Assembly (NCBI RefSeq): GCF_000003815.2
Contig: NC_049982.1
Span: 5,801,599 to 5,828,470 of the forward strand
DNA length: 26,872 bases
Reading direction: 5' to 3'
Origin: Branchiostoma floridae
Lineage: Eukaryota > Chordata > Leptocardii > Amphioxiformes > Branchiostomatidae
Part shown: positions 1 to 12,400 of the stretch, one piece after another
Layout: every line of letters begins with the position of its first letter
Numbering within the stretch: the stretch's first letter is position 1
Notes under the pieces: model-generated
Told to the model about the DNA's origin: nothing
Seen by the model: only the letters and a program-made list of their open reading frames with translations
Databases searched by the model: none
Program-made: the position numbers and the translations under genes

Positions 1-10
1 TTAAAATTAC

Positions 11-406
11 CTCTCGCACAAAGAGCGTACTTGTTGCTCAGTGAATTGCCTGCCAAACACCACGATGACGACGACACTCCGCATGCGCCATCATTGGTTC
101 GCCATCCTCGTATAGCAACAAAATTGTCATACAGAGGTGCGCATAACTTTGGCGAGAGTGTACCACATAGATAATGCGCAAGAAGTTGTTGAGGCTTTTC
201 ATCTGAAGAAATGTCGGTGCCCATCGGTATGGTTTGGCAGTAGGAATGCCAATAACCCGTATTAGACTCTTCGTTAGCCTTGTAGCACAATGGTTGCATC
301 CCCTGGGATTCGCAGGCGGTTTGTAGGTTGGCGCTCAGCATGGATCCGCTCACGGGCACTTTGTAGATGTCAAATCCGTAAAAAGAAGGCATCAGCAGAG
401 AAAATT
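11..406 (-). CDS. Exon 16: eight-cysteine domain of unknown function (FYGFDIYKVPVSG type)
   Basis: Acceptor CTTTCTCTTCAG, donor GAGAG|GTAATT, 131 whole codons, phase 1 at both ends. It starts FSLLMPSFYGFDIYKVPVSG and ends GACGVSSSSWCLAG...KYALCARG. It has eight cysteines. I recall the FYGFD-YKVPV start and the ACGV...WCL...YALC end from other uncharacterised lancelet extracellular proteins, but I know no family name or function. Symmetric phase and even cysteine count suggest a self-contained, disulphide-bonded module. The gene continues past it. Confidence 0.8.
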
Positions 407-3400
407 CTGAAGAGAAAGAAAATCGAGAACGGTATGTTATTCAAGGAGTCAGTGTTTATATAATACATATAACTACATGTATATACATTTTATATGACAT
501 CCGCGCACGCATCAAACTTTGTCCATTAAAAATTGACCATACTGTAAATCGTACAACGCAGAATTAGCACATATATGCCGTAAATTGAAAAAAAAATGTC
601 GGGAAACGGATAGTAATGTCATGGAATACTAAGGGGATTCCCAAGTTCAAGAAGATGTCAAAAAAATGAAAAGAATCTATTGTTCGGCATATTGATATGT
701 TTAGTCATTTGTTCAACCTCCCTTACTAATAAGATTTCATACCGAAGACAACTTTTGGGCCAAACTTTTCTTATTCGCAGGCTCGTTTCAGTTTTATCTA
801 AGCTTCTCAGAAGAAGTGAACAATGTAATAAAATCAACATGGCCTTAATGGTAGTCAAGGAGTGCGCTCTAAGCCGGTACGTAGATCAACACATACTATT
901 CAATTAGTTAATTTTTCTGTACAATGATAGAGGTAGTCACGGTATTTTATGATTAATATAACAGTTTTCTGTTCTCGGATGTAGGTTTCAGTTTGTTGTT
1001 AGTCATGTGTGTCTTTATTTTTGTATGGTGGCCATGATTTTCTTTCTGTATAAGTATGTTATTTATCAACAGCAAAAGACTGATTTTCAAAACACTGACT
1101 ATGTTTTTTCAACGTACCAAGCTGACGTTTACATACTTGTTCGACAGGGAAATCTAAAGTCTCCGGTACTACCAAATCATGTGGAGTATCCGGCATACTT
1201 ACTACCGAAACGGGCTATCCTAACACTGACTATGCTATTTGAACGTACCAAGTTGACGTTTACATACTATTTACATACCTTTCCGACAGGGAAATCTAAA
1301 CTCCCCGGCACTGCCGAATCCTGTAGAGTACCCGAGGTACTCAATACTGAGCGGGTCAGGGTCCTGCCACTGCATGAATGGGCTGCTTTCTCCATCGCGA
1401 CCTACAGCAATGGTTCCATCTTCCGTCCAGGAGATCCTGAAGCCTCTGTACTCATCGGCAGATACTATGCCTGATAAAGACATAAATCTTTAAAACGAGC
1501 AAGTTCATGTATGTTATATGCTTGAATACATGAAGATGCTGCTTTCATTTTTTTTTATCTCCATTGGTGACGCATCATCATTTTTCTGGATTCCAGCAAA
1601 ACGAAAAAGAATAAAAACCAGGCTTTTTGTTTGGATTCCCGGTGCCGGAGGGGGTGCTCCTTCAAAACAGCTTGGGTTACGATTACCTAGTTTGAGGGGA
1701 TGATGTACTCGGAAGTTTTATAATTTTCGTAACTTTGGCAACCGTATGGCGTAATGTGACGTAATTATAATTATTGTCATATTTTGGGCTAAATTGTCTG
1801 GGACTCGGCACTAAGGTAGAGCACGGGGTTAAAATGCTATTGAAGCCATCTGATTGTACAAGATACCGGTCATATACACGCTTTTCTGTACTCTACCCTC
1901 GTGCCAAGTTCCATTCAATTTGGACTCCAAATTGTGTCCATTGGAAATTTTGACAGCAGAAAGAGACGGAGGATTATTTCATCAATACCTGAGCTAAATA
2001 TTGAAATACAAATACAGGAGTGAGATATAAAACTGAACATGTATTTACTTGGCGTAGATGCTGTTACTTTTGCTTCGCCTTGCGGCGCACGACGAATAAC
2101 AGACTCCGTGTTGCCCCAACCACCGAAGACGATCTCGTACATGTCGTCGAGAGAAGCTCCTTGCGAAGACAAGGCAATGTGTACGTCACTGTTGGCCTTA
2201 ACACTAAAGGTCAAGGGTGATGACCAAGGAAGCGCGACGTCCCACTGGTAAGACTTGACATCACCGGTACTTCTAGAGTGTTCACACGCTGGTAAAAGTA
2301 TAACGAGGTTGATAAGAATCACAAACATTTTGTGAAAATGATACAGCGGCGTTCTTTAACAACGACAAATAGATGAAGGCTGAAGTGAAGATAGCAGTAA
2401 CACAAACGTGGACGTATTGTTAAATACGCGGCGTCGGCTATGGCTTAACAGTCCCATTCAATAACGACAGTATCTGCCAAGCTTAAATTCTGTAGGCCTA
2501 CTCTCTATTGTGTTATTTGGTAGATGCATATCAAAGTTGTCAATTAACAGTAATAAATCCCATAGTAAATATCGCGACACTAGTTCAATGTGAACCAGTC
2601 GGAATTATCCCCAGGAAGACGGTCACCGAAAGGTCGGTGAGAATAGAAAATGGTTGTGTAAAAGAGTCTCTTTAACTAAAAAAAATTGAACCAATTTGAG
2701 TATTTAGCAGAAGTAGGAGAAGAAGAAACACCACAAAAAACAAACAATATATTTTCCTAACCATCCATACTGTATTATGGCAACAATAATATTCCCCTCC
2801 ACACTGTAGTATGGAGTGAAATATAAAAAACATCATACTTCCCTGCTGGTGTGTGTCAAATATGGTTATTTTACAAAGGAGAAAGGAAACCAGTTGGCAA
2901 AGAATGTCTGTATCAACATGTAATTGTACACGTTTACATACCTACCAGTAATGTGTGTCAAATATGGTTACTGTACAGAGTGGAAAGGAAACCAATTGGC
3001 AAAGAATGTCTGTATCAACACGTACACGAACCACTTTGACAGCAGAAGCGCACTTCATAGTCCAGGCAGGATCCGTCGCTCTGGTCGGAGTTCTTGCAGA
3101 CAAAACCAGCCGTCGTGTCATATGACTCGAACCGCTGTCCCGTCTGGGAAGCCTCCACGTGTGTTCCGATGACACGGGCCTGGATAGCCGAAGGGTCGGA
3201 GCAGATTTGTCCAGGATTCCCCTCCCGAATGTTGGACAACGATTCGTTGTCAGCGGTACCGCTGGGATCGTCACGGTCAAACCAATTGGTCCAACTGGTA
3301 CACTGGTAGGCTGAAACAGCGAAAGCAATATGTTTCAACTAGTCGTACAAAATGTTAAACGTTACATTTAATCAATACCATTTGCGAACATTAGCATTTA

Positions 3401-6400
3401 CTAATGGCCGACATTTGCCCGTAAGCAAACACATTCCATCTCCCTCCGAATAGATAATGGACTATTCCACTTCGCCTTTTTGCAGAAATAGACCATCCAA
3501 AAACATCCCGCTCGATTAAANNNNNNNNNNNNNNNNNNNNNNNNNNNNNNNNNNNNNNNNNNNNNNNNNNNNNNNNNNNNNNNNNNNNNNNNNNNNNNNN
3601 NNNNNNNNNNNNNNNNNNNNNNNNNNNNNNNNNNNNNNNNNNNNNNNNNNNNNNNNNNNNNNNNNNNNNNNNNNNNNNNNNNNNNNNNNNNNNNNNNNNN
3701 NNNNNNNNNNNNNNNNNNNNNNNNNNNNNNNNNNNNNNNNNNNNNNNNNNNNNNNNNNNNNNNNNNNNNNNNNNNNNNNNNNNNNNNNNNNNNNNNNNNN
3801 NNNNNNNNNNNNNNNNNAAAATTGACTGTTCCATATCAACATAGAAAATTTTGTTTTAATAGTTTTGGTGATAGCAATTCTTAAGATTGGGTGTATGTTT
3901 TCTGTTACACTTTGTATATAATGATTCAACAAAATGACCTGTAGTTACCTGAACGCCCGTAGAGTTGGATCTCGGCGATGTATGGCTCCTGGCCGTGTGA
4001 CGTTTGCGTGATGTCCACTTGCCAATAGCGACTCAGCGCCACAAACCCTGTAAACGCCTTCACTTGCCTACCAGCTAAGCTGGAAAAGGAAGTGACGTCA
4101 CTCCAACTTCCTGCTGGGTTTACCGCGGTCTTGATGGTGAAAGCGGCAATGTGATGAGTGGCTGCATCGTCTTCCTCGTAGCTCACCACTCGGATTTTGG
4201 ACAGCCAATAGTAATCTTGCAAATCAAAAGTGACGAAGTAGTTGTTGTCTGTCACACCTGTTGGCCGCCAGTAGGTGAGAAGGTTTCCGTCCAGCGTCTT
4301 GGACGCGTCATACACAGTCCCGCCGTCATCGTGGGGGGTCCCGGCTGAGCTGATCACTGAGCCGAAGTCCAACGTTAGCCACCCAGCGTCATTTCCTTTC
4401 ACAAAGGCAATCCAGAACTAGTTAAGCCATTCATTTTATTTGATATGATCAAGCGACTACATGCGGAAAACATTCTGTTAAATTACCGCTTAATGAGTGA
4501 ATGCAAAAATAAACAATCATTGGTAGAACGTCGGGCTGTCCAAAGCGTGCCGAGTCAATGTCATTGTCAGTAACCTTCCTGGCTAAGTCTTTGATTCTTC
4601 TACTATAAAGGATCGGGACTAGGGCTCAATTCGTCTCCGCGAGAACTTTTAACAGTCATGTCCGTGAAGATTAAATCACATATTAAGGTACCTTTTTGTT
4701 TTTGAATGGGATGAACTAGTATCAGAGTTAGGTTTTAGTTAGGACGGGCAAGCTTATCGGAGTTTTTCTATTTTTCATGAAAGACAAGCGGTATTGTTTG
4801 GCAAATTTCTTACCTTGAAATTCGTACACTTCTAATTCACACAGCGTGAGATGCTGTGTCTTGTCTATCAGCTGTACAGACACGTAACGGCCAGTGATTG
4901 GCTGATCGCAGTCGACGGTGATGGTTCGAATTTCCGGTGGATCGTCCAGCTGATTGGTCGTTNNNNNNNNNNNNNNNNNNNNNNNNNNNNNNNNNNNNNN
5001 NNNNNNNNNNNNNNNNNNNNNNNNNNNNNNNNNNNNNNNNNNNNNNNNNNNNNNNNNNNNNNNNNNNNNNNNNNNNNNNNNNNNNNNNNNNNNNNNNNNN
5101 NNNNNNNNNNNNNNNNNNNNNNNNNNNNNNNNNNNNNNNNNNNNNNNNNNNNNNNNNNNNNNNNNNNNNNNNNNNNNNNNNNNNNNNNNNNNNNNNNNNN
5201 NNNNNNNNNNNNNNNNNNNNNNNNNNNNNNNNNNNNNNNNNNNNNNNNNNNNNNNNNNNNNNTTACATACATATGTTTTTTGTCTGTTGTGACCTGTACT
5301 TAGCTCGGTTTGGCAAAAATGTACAATAAAGGTCTTCATTCATATTATAATAAGTTGTCACTTCTTTGGTTACGCAGCTGTGAGAATTGCAAAAGGACCG
5401 GAATGTCGAGATGCAAATGCAACATCGAATATAAGTGCCCAAATCGACCACAAGCGGCGTAAAAACATTCTGTTTACTTTGAACGTTGAATCGGACGACC
5501 CAAATGTGCAAAACTGTAACCCCCCCCCTGAAAAAAAAAATTTGCTTCCGTACCCACTATGTTCCTGTTCAGCAGACGTACTCTTACGATGACGTAACTT
5601 CCACCCAAATCCAACTTCCACCACGGTTCGGCGTTTGCCTCAGTGTGAGAACAATGGGGTACATCCACGACCGGTCCTTTGTATCCATTCACCGCATTCG
5701 ACGCTACCCAGGTGCTTGGATAAGTACTAATCTGTGTCGCCAGATTTCCAACAGCGATGTTGTTACCTACATAAAGAAGAGAAAGGACATTGAAGATCCT
5801 TTTTTTACATGCATGTAGATCTACTACGCCAACATTGCCAAGAAGAAGGAAGGAAGGAAGGAGCCTACCGAAGCGTTAAGATGGTATCTTACTGCACACG
5901 GGGCACCGGTGCGGCACTGTGGGGTTCGAAAGATTACTCAACGAATTTCAGAGATATAACAACGAATTTTCTTACGTTTTGTGTGTTTTATTGTCTTCTA
6001 AGTCATACTTTTACGCATTACGCAATATCTAGATTATATAAAAAATATTGGACACAACAGTGCCAAAGTAAACGAACCCTTCAGTGCCGCACCGGTCCCC
6101 AAGTGCAGTGAGATACCACCTTTAGCATAACCAACCCAATAGAATATTGATGGATGACGAGGGTACATATGCGTTACCCAATCTCGGTTAACTTTGTAAA
6201 ATGCTGCAGGCATCGAGGAGAGACGTCTCGAGGTACGAGTCAGTCTGTCAGTTTTATTCTCGTATCAAGTCTCAGGGAGTGGGTCTTTCTCAGCACAAAG
6301 TCTCGGATACGATCATGGCAAAATTACAATTATCAACTCTGATGATGCTAAAGAAATGTTTACTATTATCTGCCATGTAGTAGAGTTACTCAACCCTAAT

Positions 6401-9400
6401 TTATTTCTAGTTTTATATGTCAAACTATCTTGACTAACTTAGTCTAGCTTATTCTTCTCTTTCAATCTCATAATACCTCTAACGTGCTTAGCTCACCTGT
6501 ACATAGCTTTGCCGCGTGTTCTATCTGGCTCTTGTTGAGGGCTACATCATAAACCTGTACACAGGAAACACGTCCTTGGAAGTAGTCCGAACCCACGGCA
6601 CCGATGCGGGCCACGTGGTTTGTACCGAGCTCGTACACGCCGATGTCTGTGCTGACGAGCTCCAGTCCCTCGTACCAAAGCTTCAGCATGCCTGTGTTGT
6701 AGTTGTACGTCAAACCAACGAAGTTCCACTGGTTGGGTTTGAGGCACCGCGCTTGTGTGGTCTGACTGGTGGAAGTATTTCTGCTGTAAACCCTTCAAAC
6801 GTGAGAGAGAAGCATGGATTACATATACTGTCGGTGGATCCCTCCCTTTGCTCTTACCTTCTTTTACCACGTCCTCATTCTCTATCTATCTCTCTTAACC
6901 AACTTTTTTTGCCCAACCTCCCTCACCTTTATTCCTTCCAAATGTTCTTTCTTCCCTGTTCTTCTAATTCACTCCTTCACCCTACCAACCTTTTTTCTAT
7001 ACAACACTTCTTGCAACGTCTACAGTAGATATTCCGAGCAAAGGCTGTGGCTGTTGGCCAAGAAATGAAACTGGTCTGAAAGGTAACAGTCGGTTGACTG
7101 AATATATATGCTCACAAGAAATATTAATATCTGACGCTGGTTCACTTTTATCCGCATGGTCAATCTAAATTTATATCTGGTGCATTTAAGAACATGGTCC
7201 CTTGGCATATCAAATGAAAGGGTGGTACATTTTCAAAATAATGAATTCTCTGTTTTAAAAGAAACAGATATTGTTTACTCCGCGGATAAAGATGAACTGG
7301 CGTTACTTTGGGATTGCCCTAGATAGACCTTTATGCCGTCGTTTATGCCATGCTTATTTGTCCGTACCTGGCGAGTAAGAAGTTTGTGGAGTCTTGCCAC
7401 AGTTGAACCCCGGTGCTTGCGCTGTCCCCATAGTGCAATATGGGCCCTGCCCCTCCTGTTGGGTACACGGAGGCCAGGATGGTGAGGGAGTACCGAGTGT
7501 CCAGCGTCCTGTCGTCTGGGACCTCGATGTAGGAGGTACTGCTGCCGGACATGACGTAAGAACCTTCGGGTTCGCCGTACACGCCAGTCCCGAGGGCCAC
7601 GTTCACACCGGTGACATCATTTCCGTTTCCGCTGATGTCCGCCAGACCGTACTGCTTGTTGAGAGGCCACAGACCAACCGGCTGCGCTGCTGCTAGGAAA
7701 CGATTAAGATAAAGGTAAGAATGGTAACTTTTGGGACAAAACATATCGCCAATGACAGTAGCCAAATTCAGATTCACAATGTATTCATTAACTATTGTGC
7801 AAACTACTTGTAACTGTCATTGTTAGTGATATATAGTCAGAAGATTTAGCATATGAGCGAGAGAACCATACTGAGGCCTATATAGATAATGCTAGGAACA
7901 ACTTCATGATGTTGCTCACCGGGCTGGTCCACTACTGTTGGAAGATGTCATTGCTCAACGACAAGTACATACCTTATAATACGTTGAGCATGCAAACGTA
8001 CAAGCACAAAACAACGTCAATACATAGCCTCCATAGTAGGCTCTCTGGCCCAGAGAGCCTGCTATGGAGGCTAGTCAATACTGTCAAACTAGCTATTGAC
8101 CTTTGCACTTCTTTGCGGCGTCCCTGATCTGATCGCCGTTCAACGGGATGTTATAAACCTGCAGACAGGCGACTCGCCCCTGCAAAGTCCGGTCGTCCCC
8201 GTCTCTAGAGCCCACACGGATGTCGTAGTCGGTTTGCGTCTCGAATGTTCCGACGTCGAGGCTTCCTACTTCTGTCCCGTCATGCCACAATTTGACCTTG
8301 CCTAGAGGGTAGTTGTAGGTCATGCCGACGAAGTTCCACTCGTTGAGGTTCAGTGTGTCCACTTTGACAAAGTCTTTATAGACATGTCCGCGGGTCCTCA
8401 TTCTAGCAAGAAAGCAAATGGTATCCTCTTTAGCAGACTGTACGAGTCGGGATTTTCGGGGCTTATAACGTGATTTTTTTTCTAATCGATTTTTTTTGCC
8501 CGAATCAGTGTTGATCTGTGAACACAAAAAAATCGAACATGCCCAAATTTTTAACTCACCAACTCCAGTCTTTGTAAATGAGCGTCCAATTCAGAATAAC
8601 TCATACCAACACAGACGTACTTTCAATTGCTTTTCCATATGCCATGATAGCTCTAATGTAGTTCTATTTGTGATTGCTATCGAGAAAGCTAAGGGAGTGC
8701 AAATACCACCAATCCCCCTTTCATAACCGAACTCGTAGAGTCTGCTGAAAAGGCTAGTAAATGGGATTATGTGCAATAAAGGTCTTCATTCATTATCATA
8801 TAGCCAAGCGACGTCTACCAATCAGACGGCCCAATTTCATGTTGTTTATGACGCCGTTACACATAGAAGGCGAGCCGGGTGTTAAAAAGTTTTCCAGGTG
8901 TTTAAAAATTTTTGAAAAACCGGATCCAATCAGAACAGATTGATCAATCAGAAAGAGGGATATACACGCAGACAGGGAGGAAATTCAAAATGACGCCGCA
9001 CTTCAAACGCATTGGACGTGCCATTCTGCTACGTAGAGGGACCACAGTCGTCTCGAAACTCCTTGTGGCCCCAACAGCAGGGGTGCCTATAGTAAGTATT
9101 TGCATGAACCCTATGAGATTCGTTCGAACATTCTATGATATGCACGAATAAAACTACGTGAAACCGTAAGAACATTATGAAAATCACACGAATCACTATG
9201 CGAAAACGTACGAACCTTTTGTGGTTTGCATACATGCTGTCTACGTATCACATAATGTTAGAACGAATCTCATAGGGTTCGTGCAAATGCTTAGGCACCC
9301 CTGAACAGACAGTTAGGTAATGCCGTTGGGGACCGGGCGTAGGAGGATACAGACGTCTAGGATTCGATCACAAACAGTGGTGTTTGGCTGGCGCAGAGTG

Positions 9401-12400
9401 TGGTGGTGACGTTTTATCGCTTGAGAAATAGAGATAAGGGCAGTGTAGCAGTCTGGCCGGAAAAGCAACTAAAAAAAGCAGGACGAACAAAAACAGCGAC
9501 ATCGAAGTGAGCAAACGCGTCATCGGTAGTCGTCACGACTGGTTATATTAAAGTGTCTATATGATAATACGGTTAATGACCCGCTTTCCTTCGGTGTATG
9601 CGGTGCCATTATTCATGGTCGATTACTATAACCTCCGAGACCTAGCGTAGCACGATCATTTATGNNNNNNNNNNNNNNNNNNNNNNNNNNNNNNNNNNNN
9701 NNNNNNNNNNNNNNNNNNNNNNNNNNNNNNNNNNNNNNNNNNNNNNNNNNNNNNNNNNNNNNNNATCTTGTATGTTCACGTCAGTTATGTGATATAAGTT
9801 CTGCTAATCGGTATCGAATATTTCATATCATTGTCACTTAAAGCAACGCACCCTATCCGTACAAGCCGTAGGTTGGACATCCGCTGCACCAGTCTCTTAC
9901 CTTGCAAACAGGTGGCTTGTGTCAGATTGCCACAAGTGTACGCCGTAGTCGTCAGTTCTGTAGTTGAATATTGGCCCCTCTGTCCCTGTAGGGTAGAAGT
10001 AGGCCAGTATCGTCATGGAATACCGGGTGTCCAGCATCCCGTTGTTGGGGATCTCGATGTAGGAGGTGCTGCTGCCGGATAAGCTGTACGCCCCTTCGCT
10101 CTCACCGTGCACACCGTTCGCAAGGGACACGCCCACACCGGTGGCGTCATTTCCGTATCCGCTGACGTCACGTAGCTGGGTGTGCTTGTTCAATGGCCAG
10201 AAGCCAACAGGAGCAACTAGGGGCAATGAATATGGACAAGGTTAGGACGGTTAAAACATTCACCAACACAACAATAAAAAGCGATGAATTGATACCAAAA
10301 AAAAACTGATAAAGCTAAACCAATATTCACTTAAACCACAAAGCTGTTGACGTTTACTGAATTCATCGATACAAAAGTTGGTTCTGAAGTCAGTGCGGTT
10401 TTAATGGTTTACCTTGTGCACTACTCGTACCAGCAACGCTCGAATGAAACACTTAATTGATGTGGTATATGTCGCTGCATTTGCGTCACGCTAGCATCAC
10501 GATAAAGAACAAATTTCGTACTTTTTTGTGTATTTTGTCGTCTTTTAGTTGTAATATTACGTATTACGCAATATCTAAATGATGAAAATCGGAGAAAATA
10601 ACAACACAGTGACGCAGTGAACGAACCCCGCAATGACGCACACTTGCCACAAGTGCAGTGAGATACCACCTTAAGCGTTTTTCCTCAGTCAGTAAACTAG
10701 AGAGTTTTACATTGAAGATTTTAGAAATAGATGTCTTCTTCAGCCTTGCTGAAATTTTTGTGTTATCTTGCAGGAACGTCGCTAATCAACACGTTTGACC
10801 AGATACAAAGTTAACCGTGCTACCTCCGTGTACATCTGTAACTCAGTAAATCCTTCAATATCAAAGAACAAAAAAAAAATCATCAAATGAGCCGTACGCG
10901 TTTACTAGGCAAAGATCACCTAAAGCCGGGCCCTGATACTTCCACGAATATGTCATATTTTCAATGGTGAACGGTGATCTTAAGACCCCCTTTACACTAG
11001 ACGGCGATCGTGCTGCGCTCTCGCTACGACCTAAATAGGATGTGTATCCTCCGCTATCACACTGGGCATATCATGCAAAACTTAAAAGTTTTTCTGAGAA
11101 GACAGCAAAACACACAAACTGTACAAAGATTCGTTTCTTTTCTATGCAATTCGATCTGTAAATTTTAGGTCGCAGAGAGCGCGCGACGAGAGCGCTGTCC
11201 TAGTGGAAAGGGGGTATAAATGATTTAAGCGACGTCCGTACCTTCCCCTATGTCCGCCCTCGTACTGATGTGCCCATTCCACGTGACGGGACGGAACCTG
11301 ACATAACGAGCGTGGAAGGGTCCATTGTAGTCGACCAACACGTGCGTCACCAGACTGCTACTGTCACTGTTACCTGTGAACACCTGGAGGAGTGCACGAC
11401 AGATTGGATTCATTTCAATAATATTACAATGCAGGTATTTTAATCGTCAACTCTCATAAACCCGAGGACGTTACACTTGTGCGTATATCGGGTGCATTAC
11501 ATGAGTGTTGAATTGGCATTTGTTTGTGGTCGAAGAATTTTTTTTCGATTCGATTTTCAGTTTGTCCTGACCGCGAACTTAAACTGAGCCGGCCAAACAA
11601 ATGCCAATACGGGACTCATTAGACTCTAAGGACTTGATGTACACGCAAGCGTGACAACCCCTAAGTGAGTGCCGAATACGCTGGTAAAAGTGCGCGAAAA
11701 CCGGCCAGTGCTGGGTGTGAGCGGTGCATGCATATGATACTATTTGCAGTGAAAGCATGACGACATGGTATGCGATGCTATGAAAAGGAGAGCAAGTTGC
11801 GCGCGTGTCTCACTGGACTAAGCCAAATTTCGAAAGGTATTCACTAAATTGGGCAAACCGGCGCCAATCTGAACCAGTTTGTCGCCTGACATTTTTTCTT
11901 GTGGAAAAAAAAATCACATTGATAATATAATCACATGAAAGAACATAACATTGTGAGAGCAAATGACATTAGCAAATGACGCCAATGGGCGCTGAACCTT
12001 TTACCATATATGCACATACAAACACGCGGCATCTCAGCGTGACCGTAAGCGAAAATTCGCTCAAATTTGCAAAGTTGGCACAATTTCTCAGCTCAATCCG
12101 GCGCATCCCAGCGAGACACTTTATTGATGGTCTAGAAGAGATCTTCAGTGTTGCGTCATCTGAAAGAAGTTTGTCATTAGAAAAGAAACCAAAGAGACAC
12201 TTGTACATCGAAAATTCACGCTAAGCATTTCCTTTTCACCTTTCTCTGTGACCACATGAGTCATAAGAAATAAAGTTACAGAATAAGAATGTTGTTTTGC
12301 TTGTACATGCTGAAGTACAAGACTTTAACCAGATTCTCCAACGTATGTGTATCTGGCGACCATCCTTTAAACCCGTGTTACACACGCAAATGTCCCGGAC

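Larger units (their letters stand above)
8403..9900 (-). other. Intron within LamG-like domain 1
   Basis: The largest intron between placed exons. It holds the short dispersed repeat at 8771-8793, a diverged repeat at about 8803-8900 also present at 14805-14900, the MITE at 9078-9303 and a 100-N gap at 9665-9764. No coding exon recognised. Confidence 0.7.

Noticed and set aside
1007-1474. 155-codon open frame on the plus strand
   Set aside because: It is antisense to the FAMeT-like exon and its decayed copy; the minus strand has clear domain motifs and splice sites there.
2049-2288. Possibility that the FAMeT-like domain is an active methyltransferase
   Set aside because: The domain lies in a secreted mosaic, and no S-adenosylmethionine-binding motif is visible; the family name does not establish activity here.
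3391-5339. Open frames of more than 100 codons around 3391-3932 and 4728-5339
   Set aside because: Most of their length is N. Only the real exon ends outside the gaps were kept.
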